A stretch of 64,000 nucleotides of DNA from Poteriospumella lacustris (GCA_008000375.1 SMOI01000098.1:33886-97885), one strand, 5' to 3'. Shown: positions 19,201 to 31,140, counted from the first letter of the stretch. Numbers and translations are program-made. Notes: generated by a model from the letters alone, not told the origin.

Positions 19201-22200
19201 ATGAGTTTCAATCTCAATGAGATGGTACAAACGCTGTCCTACGTGACGGGCACAATGGCGATCTTCAAGGAGATGGGACAAAGTTCCGTTGATTATTCTG
19301 CCATTACCCCCTCCATAATTGGTGAGCAGCGAATCGTTCCCTTCGCGGTTGCGAGCGTCTCTTCTCACCTGTTCTGTTCTTGCGCCCCGCAGCGATCGGA
19401 GATATCCCCGACTCAAAAGTTGAAGATCTGGTGAAGATAACCAACCACGACCCGGTGGTCATTTGGAATCTTGGGTAATTTCGATGCTCGCACTCATTCG
19501 TGGTGATGGCTGTCTGACCCCTGTCGTGCTCTCTCTTTCTTCAGCGGCAAAGCAATATCGTCCCTCATCACCTCCAACTTTCGAAACCAAGTTATCGATG
19601 TGCAGTGGCAGACACCGAGCCCCTACACGCGCGCCCCCAACCTCCAGACTGTCTGGTCCCTGTGCTACTCGATCAAGAGTTGGTGCGATCTGAACGACCG
19701 GAACTTGACCCTGATCCACTGTCCTCCTGGTCAGCCCAGCACAGGCATCCTGATTGCATGTTTGTTGAAATATATTGGCGCTTTTGATCACGCTGCACAC
19801 GCGTATGATTTCTACTGCAGCAAACGGTACGACTCTGTTGCCCGCTGCCCACCCGTCGCTGCCTGTGCTCACCGTCGCGTCGTTGTCAACAGGCTGCGAG
19901 GAGATATAGCCCACACGTTAGGGGCGTCCTACAGCAACTTGTTCAAGAACGTGGACAAAGTTATTGACCGCGACGGATTCATCAACGATGGTCCTCTTTT
20001 CCTGAAATCGATCACCATCGTGGGCCTGGCGCTGGAGGATACGCCGTGCCTGGAGGTGTGGGACGCCAGTGGCCTAACTTACACCTCACACGCGGGCCTC
20101 AATGTGGACAGATCGTGCTCGTGGAACTCTGAATCTGGCGATGGGTTCTTTCGAGTGTCGCAGTATGTGATTGGCGACTTCTCGGTCGTGTGTCGCTTCG
20201 GCGGCCAGGCGGCCGCGACGAAGGACAAAAGCACGCTGATCTTCAAGTACCAGAACAGCACAGGTAATGCCCCCGCCTCGTTGAGCTGTCGATCATCTAC
20301 CTTTTACAACTGGACGCGGCGGTGTAGTCTTTCTCGTCGACGAGGTGGTCGAGCTGCGACACTCCGACGTCGACGTCAACCCGCAGTACAGCGACAGCAT
20401 CGACGGCGACACGCTGGTGATTAACTTGATGTTCGAGTCCAACCCCGCGCTCATTGGCAACGTCGAAAAGTCCCACAAAGAGTCGATGCTTCCCCGCTTC
20501 TCCAGGCAAGGGATTGAGGCCTTCGAAGCTGGTCTTGATGAGGTACGTCGCTGAACTGTCCGCTGACGCATTGCTTCCTGGCCTCACCAAGCGACCGCTT
20601 CGCAGATTTCGAAGTTCCATCGTGTAGCGCCAGATTCGCTGAAATACGTTGAGTTGGAGCACAAAGGATTTGACGAGCGGTTTCTGTCGGTGGCGCTTCA
20701 ACTGGCGAACAACCGCGTCGGTGACGCGCAGAAACTGGTGGGCGAAATGTGCCGGCGCGCGAAGGAGCTCTCGGAGCCGTCAGAGCAACTGCAAATCAGC
20801 GTCTCGCCGCTCTCGGCAGTGGCATCTGATGCGAGCTCCGACGACTCCAACTGGGAAGTGGTCAACGTGAAGTGTCCCGTCTGCAAGAGCGACCCGCCGG
20901 AGCTGGAGGACCAGGTCATTTCGTGTGCGAAGTGCTCGTCTCACTACCACACGGGTTGCGTGGGGGCCCGCCGAATTCCGTTCGGGAAAAAGACAGAAAA
21001 GGACCGCCAAAGCTATGAAAGCTACGTGCGTAGACACTATGGCTCTTGGGAGTGTCCGCGCTGCAAGCGGCGCCAGCAGGAAGGCGGCGACGTGGAGGGG
21101 AGTGCGGCGGAGGGAAGTCGCTCTGCCGAGAAGGACACCGCGCACAGCTTCTCGAGTCCCAACTCGCGGATATCGTACGCGGCGTCGACGGGTGGAGGCG
21201 GCGTGATCGTGACCGACAAGGTGCGGGCGTTGACCAACGCGACGGGCCAGCCCATGCCCAAGATGGCCTTCACCACGCCGTCGAAGGCGCTGACGCTGCA
21301 CCCGCCGTCACCGAACATTCGCTCCAAACACGACCAGATTGCTCAACTGGTCGGACTGCTATCCTCGTCGGGCGTAGGCCTCGAGGACCTCGTCAAGATG
21401 AACCCGGAGAAGCAGAAGGAGACACTGACCGATGTGATCCAGAAGAAGTACCCGGGCTACTCCGTCGAAGGCTCTGCCGAGCTGAAGGGTCATTTGGACT
21501 TGGCGCAGGCCATGAAAGGCATCATCGCCAACGCTAGCGCCAAGCCCGATATAACATCGTCTTTGCCACCGGCGCCCTTGTCGACGCCCACAGCGAAGGG
21601 GCCCGCAGCGCCCGCTGATCGGTACTTCGGTGGGCAGCTGGCGGAAGAGCAGCAGAAGCAGCGCGACGCCGAGAAGGAGAAAGAGTCGGTGACCTTCGAC
21701 CCGCGCGCCCACATGTTGAGTGTGATCATGCGCAGGGGAGAAGCCGCTGCGGCGGAGAAGGCGCCGCTGCCTCGCCTCGAGGGTCTGTCGCTCCCTCCGT
21801 CCGGGCGGATGGCGACGCCGTCGAAGACGTCGCTGTCGTCCATGTACTCGGCTGGCGTCGGGTTCTCCGCTGTCGGCGGCTTCTCGGCCGGTCAAGGAGG
21901 CAACAGAATCGATGGAGGCGGAGGAGGAGCGCCAGCGGGTCCCGCCGTCTCGCTGTCCCTGTCGGCAGGCGTCGCCTCCACGAAGGTGAAGGACATCCCC
22001 GAGTACGCGAAGTACTTCAAGATGCTCAAGGCGGGCATCGATCGCGATCTGGTGGCCGAGAAGGCGGTGGCCGACGGTGTTCTCGGGAGCAAGGAGGTGG
22101 CGAAGCGACTGCTCGACGTCAACGCAGAGGAGCCTGTCCCCGTCGACCTGTACGAGCGCCTCAACGCGCTCGTGAGTATCGCCAACCACCCGACGTACGA

Positions 22201-25200
22201 GAAATTCTTCAAAATGCTCAAGGTCGGCATCTCGAAGGAGCAAATCCGCGCGAAGATGGCCGAAGAGGGCCTCGACGCGTCGATGATCGACAAAGATCCC
22301 ATCGAGAAGCTGTCGCTGGCGGCCTCTCTTCGATCAGACACTGCGACCGCCGCTGCGGAGACAGCCAAGGCAGACGACGGCAAGGTTGCGCTCGAAGACC
22401 ACCCGCACGTGGGCAAGTTCTTCAAAATGGTGAAGGTGGGCCTGCCGAAGGAGACGGTGCGCGTCAAAATGCAGCAGGAGGGCTTCGACGCCGCGATGCT
22501 TGACCGTGACCCCTCCGAACGCGTCGCGCCCCCGACGGGAAAGGAGGTGCTCAAAGTGCCGCTCGGAGAGCACCAGGTCTACGGCAAGTTCTTCAAGATG
22601 CTCAAAGTCGGCCTGCCGAAGGATGCGGTGAAGTCGAAGATGCGCGAGGAGGGCCTGGACGCCGACCTGCTGGACAAGGACCCCGGCGACCTCGTCGACA
22701 AAGACGACGGCCAGTCGGAGCAGTCCGATCAGGTCTCGCTCAGCCTCCACCCAAAATACGGAAAATACTTCAAAATGCTGCAGGTCGGCCTTCCGAAGGA
22801 TGCGGTGAAGGACAAGATGCGGCAGGACGGGCTGGACCCCGCGATCCTGGACAAAGACCCGAGCGAGCTCGTCTCCCGAGGCGAAGCCCCCGAGGGAGGC
22901 CGCAAGAAGGTCCCGCTCTCCGAGCACCCTCTCTACGCGAAGTACTTCAAGATGCTCAAGGTGGGCCTGTCCAAGGAGGCCATCAAGCTCAAGATGCAGC
23001 AGGAGGGTGCGAACCCCGATATCATCGAGAAGGACCCCAGCGAAACCTTCGCTCTGGAGGAGGAGAAGAAGGAGGCGGACGACAAGGACGCCAGCGTCCC
23101 CGTGTCCGAGCACCCGAAGTACTCGAAGTACTTCAAGATGCTCAAGGTCGGCCTCCCGAAGGACGCGGTGAAGGCGAAGATGCAGCAGGAGGGCGTCAAC
23201 CCCGATATGCTCGACAAGGAACCTTCCGAGCTTGTGCCGCTGGACGAGAACAAGAAGAAGAAGAAAGACGTGCCGATGGTGGCGGCCGCCGAGCACCCGA
23301 AGTACTCGAAGTACTTCAAGATGCTTAAGGTGGGGCTCCCGAAGGACGCGGTGAAGGCGAAGATGCAGCAGGAGGGCGTGGACCCGGCCGTGTTGGACAA
23401 GGAGCCGACGGACATGATTCCGCTCAACGAGGAGAAGCAAGAAGAAGACGACGACAACGAGGAGCGTGTCCCCGTGTCTGAGCACCCGAAGTACTCGAAG
23501 TACTTCAAGATGCTCAAGGTCGGCCTCCCGAAGGACGCGGTGAAGGCGAAGATGCAGCAGGAGGGCGTCAACCCCGATATGCTCGACAAGGAACCTTCCG
23601 AGCTTGTGCCGCTGGACGAGAACAAGAAGAAGAAGAAAGACGTGCCGATGGTGGCGGCCGCCGAGCACCCGAAGTACTCGAAGTACTTCAAGATGCTTAA
23701 GGTGGGGCTCCCGAAGGACGCGGTGAAGGCGAAGATGCAGCAGGAGGGCGTGGACCCGGCCGTGTTGGACAAGGAGCCGACGGACATGATTCCGCTCGAT
23801 GAAAACGCGGCAGCTGACGATGGACCGCAGGTCGCGGCCTCAGAGCACCCCAGCTACGCGAAGTTCTTCAAGATGCTCAAGGTGGGCCTGCCCCTCGACG
23901 CGGTGAAGGCGAAGGTGAAGCAGGAAGGTCTGAATCCCGACATTCTGGACAAGGACCCGGCCGCTCTCATCCCGCTGGACGAGAAAAAGGCCGATGGAGG
24001 ACCCAAGGGCGGTTTAGCGGCTCTCGCTAAGCCAAAGCCGAAGAGAAAGAAGCTGCACTGGAAGGCCTTCGACGCCAGCAAAGTCAACGAGAACAGTCTG
24101 TGGGCGGAGGAGCAGGAGATTGACCTCGAACTGGATGAAGAGGAGTTCAAGAAACTGTTCGTGGAGTCTGCGGCGGAGGAACCCAAGAAAAAGGCGACCG
24201 TCGCGAAGCCAGCGAAAGAGGCGAAGAAGCAAGTGGTGCTGATCGACATGAAGCGCGCCCAGAACGGCGGCATCGCCCTGGCGCGCATCAAGTTCAGCTT
24301 CGACGAGCTCAAGGAGAAGATACTGAATATGGCAGACGAAGGACTCACGACGGACCAGCTCAAGTCGATGCAGGAGTATCTGCCGAACGTGGACGAGGTA
24401 GGCTCGCTGCGCAACTTCAAAGGCGAACGGGACTCGATCGGCATCGCTGAGCGGTACATGATGGTGATGATGGACTTCCCCGCCGCCACGCGGCACATCA
24501 CGATCATGATCTACAAGCAACAGTTCAAGGCGCGCTACATCGAGTGTCGCGCGAAGATTACGCGGCTACAAGACGCGTGTGATGACGTGCGCCTCTCGAG
24601 TCGCCTGAAGAGGGTGCTGAAAACGATTCTGAAGGTCGGCAACCAGCTGAACGACGGAGAACAGAACAAGGGATTCACGGTAGACTCGCTGTTGAAACTG
24701 CACTCCGCGAAGGCACTCGACAAGAAAACGACGATTCTCCAGTACGTGGTCATGCTCATCTTCCGCAACGACGAAGATTCGCTCAAGTTCCCCGAAGACC
24801 TGAAGCACGTCGGCGACGCGTCGCGCATCACGATGGAGACGATCATCGCGGAGAAAACGGGGCTGCAGAACGAATTCGAGCAGAACTTCAAAATCCTGGA
24901 AGATATTCGCGAAAAGAACCCGGAGAGCAACACCAACGCGATGTTGGACTTCTTCGTCAAGGTATGTTCCACAACCCGCCTCCTCTCCGTCGGCGGTGTG
25001 CCTAAACCAATTGTTGGATCTGCTCGTTTAGGCGGATAGCCATTGCAAAGAGCTTGAGAAGGGCTACGAGAAGGCGAAGGAAAAATTCGCAGGGGTGCTG
25101 ACGTACTTCGGAGAAGACGCGAGCATGCCACCGCACGAGTTCTTCACGACTTTGTCGAAGTTCATTCAAGACTTCATGGGCGTCCGAGAAACGATCGACC

Positions 25201-25772
25201 GAGCCCGGAAGGCCGAACAAAAGAAGCGGGAGCAACAGCAGGCGCTGGAGGCCTCAAATCTTGTCGCACAGCACAAAACGTTGGACAAAGAGACCACGCC
25301 TCTGCAGCGCAAAGCGATGAGGAGACACACCATGGTGCCATCGAAGTCTATGGGCAGCAACCAGTTCTCGCCTTCTGCGACGACTGAAGGGGACAAGCTT
25401 GCTTTCCCTGAGCGTCCCGCTCAGAAGGAGTCTGTGGTCGGCGATAAAGAGCTGCCCGTCTCGCCTGTGGGGGCAGTGGAGAGAAAGCCTTCGGCGATGG
25501 AGCACCATGTGGCGGTGCAAAAGCCCCCTTTCGACCGCGACGCAGACCGCAGTGAAGATAAGGATCGCATCACTCCGATCGCTGCAGCGTCGCCTCGTTC
25601 GAAGCCACTCGCATCCCAGTCGTCTGATTTGGATGCTAGCGCAGTAGTTCCCTCCGTGACGCCAATTCCTCCGCCCACGTTGAATTTTTCTGACCCCAAC
25701 GACAGAGCGGCGATGTTGAAAGAGGCGCTGGCCAAAAAGGCCCTGTCCAGACGGAAGTCATCTATCATGTAG
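19201..25772 (+). CDS. Formin with PTEN-like head, PHD-like finger, CCDC53-type repeats and FH2 domain
   Basis: Seven exons (19201-19321, 19393-19474, 19545-19826, 19893-20263, 20328-20542, 20606-24961, 25032-25772) join exactly into 2055 residues. Residues 1-357 resemble the phosphatase-plus-C2 head of PTEN-type formins. The P-loop reads HCPPGQPSTG, so the C-x5-R arginine is lost and the domain is probably inactive, a lipid- or membrane-binding module. A zinc finger with a PHD-like CxxC..CxxC..HxxC..CxxC spacing lies at ~447-515. Residues ~820-1486 hold eleven ~47-residue repeats (consensus HPKYxKYFKMLKVGLPKDAVKxKMxxEG), which resemble the WASH-complex CCDC53/WASHC3 family. The FH2 domain spans ~1500-1915 (KLHWKAFDASKVNENSLW; GNQLNDG..KGFTVDSLLKL; DKKTTILQYVV), followed by a disordered tail. 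The FH2 domain nucleates and elongates actin filaments. No long polyproline FH1 is seen. Confidence 0.93.
23108..23797 (+). repeat. Recent 372-bp tandem duplication inside the formin repeat array
   Basis: Positions 23108-23425 and 23480-23797 match at a fixed offset of 372 bp and encode repeat units 7-8 and 9-10 with the same protein sequence, including a lysine run (KKKKK). Just outside, single differences appear (for example C/T at 23107/23479). This indicates recent unequal exchange in the array, or an assembly duplication. Confidence 0.85.
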
Positions 25773-25980
25773 CGTTGCGTCCAGTCAGTGATCTTGTAAA
25801 TAAGAAATTGTGTTCCATGAGTCGTTGATTGACGCGCGAGGTGTGAAATACATAGCACTGGACATTTACAAGGATACTCTACGTGGGGCGAATAAACAAA
25901 AATACAATTGCGCAAAAAGTCAGCTAAAAGAAGGGCGAGAGCTTCTCCTGTGAAGATCGGACCCAAACCATCAATTGAAC

Positions 25981-26394
25981 TCATACAGCACGATTGGCAT
26001 CACGGATGGCTCGGATCAGCATGTCAGCCGTCGCGCGAGTGAGACAACCGACTTTGATTTCTCGAGTGGGGAAGAACACACCGTTGTCCACTTCGATATA
26101 AAAACAAAACAGCTCCACCGATTTACCATCTTGATTGTACACTTTTCGTTTGATTTCAGAAGTGGTATGTCGCCGCGTTATTGGGATTTGCATGACAACA
26201 GAGGTGGGACTTTGTAGAAACGTCCGCTCCTCGTCATATAAATGGAAAACGCCATCTGCGATGGTGACAAAGCAAGAAAACCATTTCGACGAGGTTACAA
26301 GCCCCATGGAGCAAAATCTGGCTGTTGCGGGACAAGAAACAACTCCCGTATCGGTGGGAGTTGCAACATCGGGCATTCGCTCGTAGGACCTCAT
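25981..26394 (-). CDS. Small PH-domain-like protein
   Basis: Open frame on the minus strand; the first ATG is at 26392-26394 (137 residues), and the frame continues upstream, so an earlier exon is possible. The segment from SSKWFSCFVTIADGVFHLYDEERTF through FYIEVDNGVFFPTREIKVGCLTRATADMLIRAIRDANRAV has the alternating beta pattern and final amphipathic helix of a pleckstrin-homology domain. It lies tail-to-tail with the formin gene (209 bp apart). Function beyond possible phosphoinositide or protein binding cannot be stated. Confidence 0.55.
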   Translation of the reverse strand: MRSYERMPDVATPTDTGVVSCPATARFCSMGLVTSSKWFSCFVTIADGVFHLYDEERTFLQSPTSVVMQIPITRRHTTSEIKRKVYNQDGKSVELFCFYIEVDNGVFFPTREIKVGCLTRATADMLIRAIRDANRAV

Positions 26395-26838
26395 TGTGTT
26401 CTTTCGAAGAAACGACGGGCTACAGCACACGACCTCGGATTATCGGCTCTCTTCTCAAGAAGTGCAGCCTCTGTTTCGCTGGTGCTGCTGTCCTCCTATT
26501 GTTGTCTTTTGCAGGACGGAGNNNNNNNNNNGCTGCGAGATGCGAGATGCCGAACGGTCGACTTCGGCTGCGCTGCTCCATGCTGCTCAATCAGCGACGG
26601 CAACGGAACTGAAACGGCCGCAGATCGTTTAGGTGCAACTTTGGCCTGCGACTGAGTTCGTCGGCAAAGAAGGCGGCGCCGCAATCGGTGGGCGCCGCCA
26701 ACCACATGAACCGCTCGCTCGTCTGCTGCCGCTTCGCCGCGAGAACTTCGCCGCCTTCGATGCAATCGCGGCGGGGGAGATACGCACACACGAAAGGAGC
26801 GGGTTAACCATCTCTATTATTTTATTCTTCATTGAGAA
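26395..26838. other. Intergenic region with assembly gap
   Basis: Contains ten N at 26522-26531. The presumed promoters of the PH-like gene and of the downstream charged-protein gene lie here. No gene could be supported. Confidence 0.5.
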
Positions 26839-27501
26839 ATGAGCAAATTCGCATCAAAGAACTGGGCCGACTCTGAATCGGACTCGGAGGATGAACGTGA
26901 AATTCACCAACCTTTCCCCGAGCCATATTCGGAGCCCGCACCGCAGGAGCCTGTTGCTGCTGATGACTCATCCTCTGATGAAGATGATGAGGACGCAAAG
27001 TTAAATGCAGAGCTCATTGTTGCCAGCAGTGGAAGCAATAACAAGAAAGCTGTCAAATCAACGTCACGAAAACCCGTGTCCAAGAAAGATCAACGACAAG
27101 CGAAGCAGAAAGAGCTTGATGAGTTGGCTTCTCTTCTGAAGGAGTTAGGCGTGGAAGAAAGTGCTCCTGAGGCACCCGCTGAGTCCGCGAGCGCTGCAGT
27201 TGAATCGACACAAAAGTCTGCAGAGGATGAAGAGAAGGCCAAAAAGAAGAGAAAGAAGAAGGCAACGTCCTCCTCTGCAGTTGCCGAAGAAACCACCACG
27301 ACTCCTGTCGAAACGACTTCGTCCAGTTCTCCCGTCGATGTGGCTGCCGTCTTGAAGGCGAAACTTGCGAGTAAAAAGACTTCAAAAAATTCTGCCGGGT
27401 CGGAGGCACAGAAAATCGCCATTGCTGAAGCGAAGGCCGCAGCAGACAAGAAAAACAAGAAGAAGAAAGACTTGAGCAAGTTTAACGAATTTTCGTATTA
27501 A
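26839..27501 (+). CDS. Highly charged, disordered protein
   Basis: A 220-residue single-exon frame opening MSKFASKNWADSESDSEDE and ending KKDLSKFNEFSY. The N-terminal third is acidic (DDSSSDEDDEDAK), the middle contains a helical, charged segment (KKDQRQAKQKELDELASLLKELGV), and lysine-rich runs (KAKKKRKKK, KKNKKKKD) alternate with Ser/Thr stretches. There are no membrane segments. The composition is common among nucleolar, translation-associated or chromatin proteins, but I cannot assign a family. Confidence 0.7.
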   Translation: MSKFASKNWADSESDSEDEREIHQPFPEPYSEPAPQEPVAADDSSSDEDDEDAKLNAELIVASSGSNNKKAVKSTSRKPVSKKDQRQAKQKELDELASLLKELGVEESAPEAPAESASAAVESTQKSAEDEEKAKKKRKKKATSSSAVAEETTTTPVETTSSSSPVDVAAVLKAKLASKKTSKNSAGSEAQKIAIAEAKAAADKKNKKKKDLSKFNEFSY

Positions 27502-27694
27502 AGTTCTTCTTCCGTGCGCGCCTTGATTTCAATCTGTGGGTTTTATTGCAATCAAGTCTGTGATCTGCTGGTCAACTGTAGATTTTCCACTGTGGCTCTG
27601 TATCTATAAGATTAATTTCTCGTTTGATAGCCACTAAATGAATGTGATTCCCCAAAAGGTTCCGCAATGAACAGTACAGTTATAGGACTTACGT

Positions 27695-27868
27695 ATGGCG
27701 GAAGGTGTCCCCGACACGTTGCTCTCCGACGCAGGTCGGAAAATCTATGCAATGGATACAAGCATGGCCATGGAGATCAACCGGTGGCAGATCCCACGAA
27801 AACAACCACAAAGTAGCCCATGTGCAAAATCAAACAAAACAAACAAATCAAATGCGAATGTAGCCTAA
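27695..27868 (+). CDS. Possible 57-residue ORF
   Basis: ATG-initiated frame MAEGVPDTLLSDAGRKIYAMD... ending TAA, just beyond the 3' end of the lectin gene on the opposite strand. The first ~35 residues look protein-like and the rest is low-complexity (K, N, S). It could be a fragment of a displaced exon. No family was recognised. Confidence 0.2.
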   Translation: MAEGVPDTLLSDAGRKIYAMDTSMAMEINRWQIPRKQPQSSPCAKSNKTNKSNANVA

Positions 27869-27930
27869 CTAACAAGAACCCCTCGACACGCTTCGCAGAA
27901 CTGTCGACTGGATGAACGAAGACTGATCGT

Positions 27931-29330
27931 TTAGAGAATATGCATCTTTTGGAGGCGCAAATAAAAGTAGTATAACCCACCAGCCGCCGCAAAAATAACC
28001 ACGAGAAGAACCAAAAATGGCAACTTCCAGCCGCCTGAGTTGTTCTGCGCAAGTTCGGTGGTCTTCGTTTCAATGCGCGCCATCTTGCGATCCAGAGCAG
28101 ACTCAATATTCGTCATCTTTCTCTCAACTGATCCTTTCATCTGCATCTCAAGGGCACTGAGACGAGTTTCTAGCGATCCTTCGACCTCCTGTACAAAGAG
28201 ATGATGTTTACATCGCGAAGCTGAACAACGGCGGCAAGTGACTGACCTTCTTGATGATGTCCTCCAGATTCGTCAGCCGCGTCTCGGACTTGTCTTCGCG
28301 CTTCTCCAATTTGCTAATCAGGTTCTTAATGTGATCAACAACCGATGCCAACTGGTGCTCAACATGGTGGTCCAACGTTTCGTGGGCATCAATCAGTTTA
28401 TTCGTGACCTCGACCAGTCGGTTGAACTTGTCGGGTGTGCTGAGATCTTCGTCGAGGGCAAAATGGATCTTCGCCTCCTCTTCGACTTGATCGATCTGAG
28501 TAGCATCACTTGACGTTTTCAAGTAAATGATGTCATGATTATCGGCCAGTTGACCGGTGGTCGCCGTGACACCGATGTAGGACTTGGATAACCATCCAGC
28601 GGGTAAATTCAAACGCGGTATCGTCACGCACGACTCCCATTCATTTGAATTCTTCGCATCAATCCACACTTCAAGCCTACATTAACAGGGAAAACATAAA
28701 TTTCACATATTTCCGCCACACCGAGGCAGTAACGTACTTGGTGTCATCGACGTTGATCTTGGCCCGAGAGGCGTCCAACACCGAGAAATCTGCGCGCTCG
28801 GCGTGGTAACGGACATTTGTGTTGCATCCTTGCACCTTCTCTGTCATCATTTCATAAGTCTTTGTGCCGTCATTCACCAAAATAGTCACATCTCTGTGAG
28901 AGGCAATATTCTCGGTGTTTTTGAATGTGTCGAAAATGATGCCCACACCGACAAATTTCTCCTGAAATCCGTGCAAAGTTCCCTCCGAATAATAACTTTG
29001 CTGAACAATCCACATTCCAATACCATCTCCAAAGAAGTTTTTGCCCTGCCCAGATATCCTGAACTTCAAAATAGCGGAGAAATTTGGCACATTAACACTT
29101 CTGCGGCTCCACAAGGCACCTTTCTTGCTCTGACGGTCAGGAGTGAGCCGAATAAAGTTATTGTTCACAACTGCAGTTCCATAGGTTCTCCAATGCGGGC
29201 TAGGGAGTCTTGCGCCAGTGCTATCAACTTCCTGGAACGGCGGCTGAAAGGTGTGATATTCAAGTAACTCCCCAATGGCGTTGGCAAAAATCGCGACCAA
29301 AAGGAGTGAAAAGAAAAGGAAAGATCCCAT
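27931..29330 (-). CDS. L-type lectin cargo receptor (ERGIC-53/VIP36 family)
   Basis: Three exons, complement(27931-28188, 28247-28676, 28738-29330), introns 58 and 61 bp, 426 residues. A signal peptide (MGSFLFFSLLLVAIFANAIG) is followed by the leguminous-type lectin fold at ~25-245 (HTFQPPF, GDGIGMWIVQQ, FDTFKN, LEVWIDAKNSNEWESC, GVTATTGQLADNHDI). A coiled-coil stalk follows at ~270-385, and a C-terminal membrane span (LPFLVLLVVIFAAAGGLYYFYL) ends in a short cytosolic tail, RLQKMHIL. The family cycles between ER and Golgi, binding high-mannose glycoproteins for export. The tail lacks the di-lysine KKxx of animal ERGIC-53, so its retrieval signal would have to differ. Confidence 0.9.
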
Positions 29331-29661
29331 CTTGATTCTTCGCTTGAATCGGTACGAAATCGAATTTGACGACCAACGACGAGTTGTGGTTTGAAGAAGA
29401 CGATCTTTCGCTGATCTCTGATCGATCCGCGAAGAAGGCGCGCGCCACACAGCTGGGCGACGCGTGCCAGTGAGTCGCACGCAAAACCACAGACTGCACA
29501 AAACCCACAGATCAGCAGAGTGTGCAGATCTGCAGATCTTGTCGAAACAATGCAACACAACAATGTATGGAAATAAACAAAACATGATGGTGCGAGAAAC
29601 GAAGACGTAAAAGTAAAACCAAGGTAATCCGTAAGGCCTAAGAATCGCTTGACCGACAACG

Positions 29662-29762
29662 GACGATGATGACACGACGACGACGAATGTACCGCGACAC
29701 CGCGACGACGACGACGACGGCGATGACGCGATGACGCGATGATGACGCGACGATGATGACAT
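29662..29762. repeat. GAC/ATGACG simple repeat
   Basis: A degenerate tract of GAC triplets and (GATGAC) units in the 5' flank of the lectin gene. It produces the Ser/Arg/His-rich shadow frames on the minus strand. Confidence 0.85.
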
Positions 29763-30640
29763 GAACACCTGCAGTCCATCTTCCATCTTCGGAGATGTAT
29801 ATGGTATAGTTTATGTATTGAGTCGGCTCATTGTTTGTCATGCATCTGTTCACAGTTCAGGAGTTAGCACGAGTTTGATTCATCGCCCAATTTTGTTGGC
29901 ACCGAAAGACATCATGGCGATCTCTTGTTTGACACCTTGGGGTGGTTTTAAGCTGCTCGCTCTTCGATCATGGAGCATGGAGAGACCGTTCCGAACATGA
30001 AGATGTGAGCTTTGTCTGATTAGTTTAAGAACGACAGTATGAAAAAGGAATTGCAAGAAGGAGAGGGTTCATAACAAATTCGTTTCGGAGGGTCAAGGTA
30101 AATGAACTCATGACAAAACGTCACGTCGATCAAATTTTCTTTCTAAAAGTTGATTGGTACAGCTCATACAGCTCTGCAAAGATTCACGAAATGTCTCGAT
30201 GATGAGCGTCGACAGAGTGATTGGTGAAGTTGTCTTGTCTTCACAGGAACTTCAGACTGAATCCGCGATGGTCGCGATCTCCGCAAAGGACGTGTTGACA
30301 ACAGGCGGTTCTTCGCTGGTAAGGACGAGTGGACCAGATAGCCAGGAGTCCCGCGATGCCCAGGTTCGATGCAGACCGTGTTGACTACATCGTCATTGCC
30401 TTCCGACCTGTCCAAGCCAGCGACCATAATCGGTTCGGTTGTTCTTGTCCGTGTTTTGTTTATTTTTCACTCGTTCTGTAGATCGAATGTGAAGCGATTG
30501 TAACTTTTTCGAAACTTTACGTTGAATTTAAATTTTGACACTGTTCCGTTTGTTTCTCTATTCTATGAATATATGCATTCAAGGCTGTTTTTCTCCTACC
30601 ACCGATTCAATGGAATTACCTGCCTTGTTCGGAAAAGGAA
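29763..30640. other. AT-rich region without a supportable gene
   Basis: Several 60-80 codon open frames exist on the plus strand but none has recognisable protein character. A frame at 30196-30384 (MMSVDRVIGEVVLSSQELQ...) is the best of them. This may be further decayed sequence belonging to the duplicated locus that follows. Confidence 0.35.
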
Positions 30641-30649
30641 GTGAACAAT

Positions 30650-31140
30650 TTACCACACTACATGTTCCAAAGCGGAGTAAACAATCACAACAAAGACGAA
30701 ATGATGGTCTGACCGTTCGAAGACATCGCAGAAGTCATTTCTTCCTCGTCGGGTGCACGATTTCCAGTTAAGATCACAGTTTCAAGTGAAGCCTCTCTCT
30801 GTCTCTCTCTCAAAGATGGTTCACAACTTCGGTGATTCTGTTTTGTTCGTTTCTTTATCATCTAATGTAGATTGAAGTGAAGGCTCTCGAAGTTGTACGG
30901 ATGGCATTGCACGTCAACTTCACTGCATCGACACTGTTTTCATCATCAAAACTAATCGAATTGCGAAAGGAGTCTGATGGGTAAGTTGCAATTCTGTTTG
31001 TTGTCATCTGCGGTTCCCAGAAGTGTATCAGTCCAAAGACCTTTGAAGATTTGAAACAGGAACTACCTCTGCGGGGTCTTGCAAGTCAAGATATTTTATA
31101 TGTAGTTTGCTCAAACAATTACCATTGTGTAAAAGGTTGT
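30650..31140 (+). pseudogene. Decayed inverted copy of the gene at 31458-32178
   Basis: Read on the plus strand, 30675-30790 matches the first exon of the minus-strand gene with frame-breaking changes (for example around the shared AACAATCAC and GAAGACATCGCAGAAGTCAT segments). Positions 30801-31013 match its intron 1, exon 2 and intron 2 start almost perfectly, and 31070-31135 weakly matches the end of its last exon. The exon-2 splice sites are still present (acceptor changed from GCAG to GTAG). No continuous frame survives across the copy. Confidence 0.7.
30801..31013 (+). repeat. Inverted repeat core, plus-strand copy (213 bp)
   Basis: Reverse complement of 31654-31866 with only two differences by my reading (G/T in the intron and T/C at the exon-2 acceptor). 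A spacer of 640 bp separates the copies. The core spans the end of intron 1, exon 2 and the start of intron 2. Confidence 0.9.

Noticed and set aside
22334-23668. 444-codon antisense frame across the formin repeats
   Set aside because: Periodic Leu/His/Arg pattern is the mirror of the tandem repeats; no independent start context or family.
24994-25031. Formin ending at 25039 in the unspliced frame
   Set aside because: A GTATGT donor at 24962 and TTTAG acceptor before 25032 restore the end of the FH2 domain in frame.
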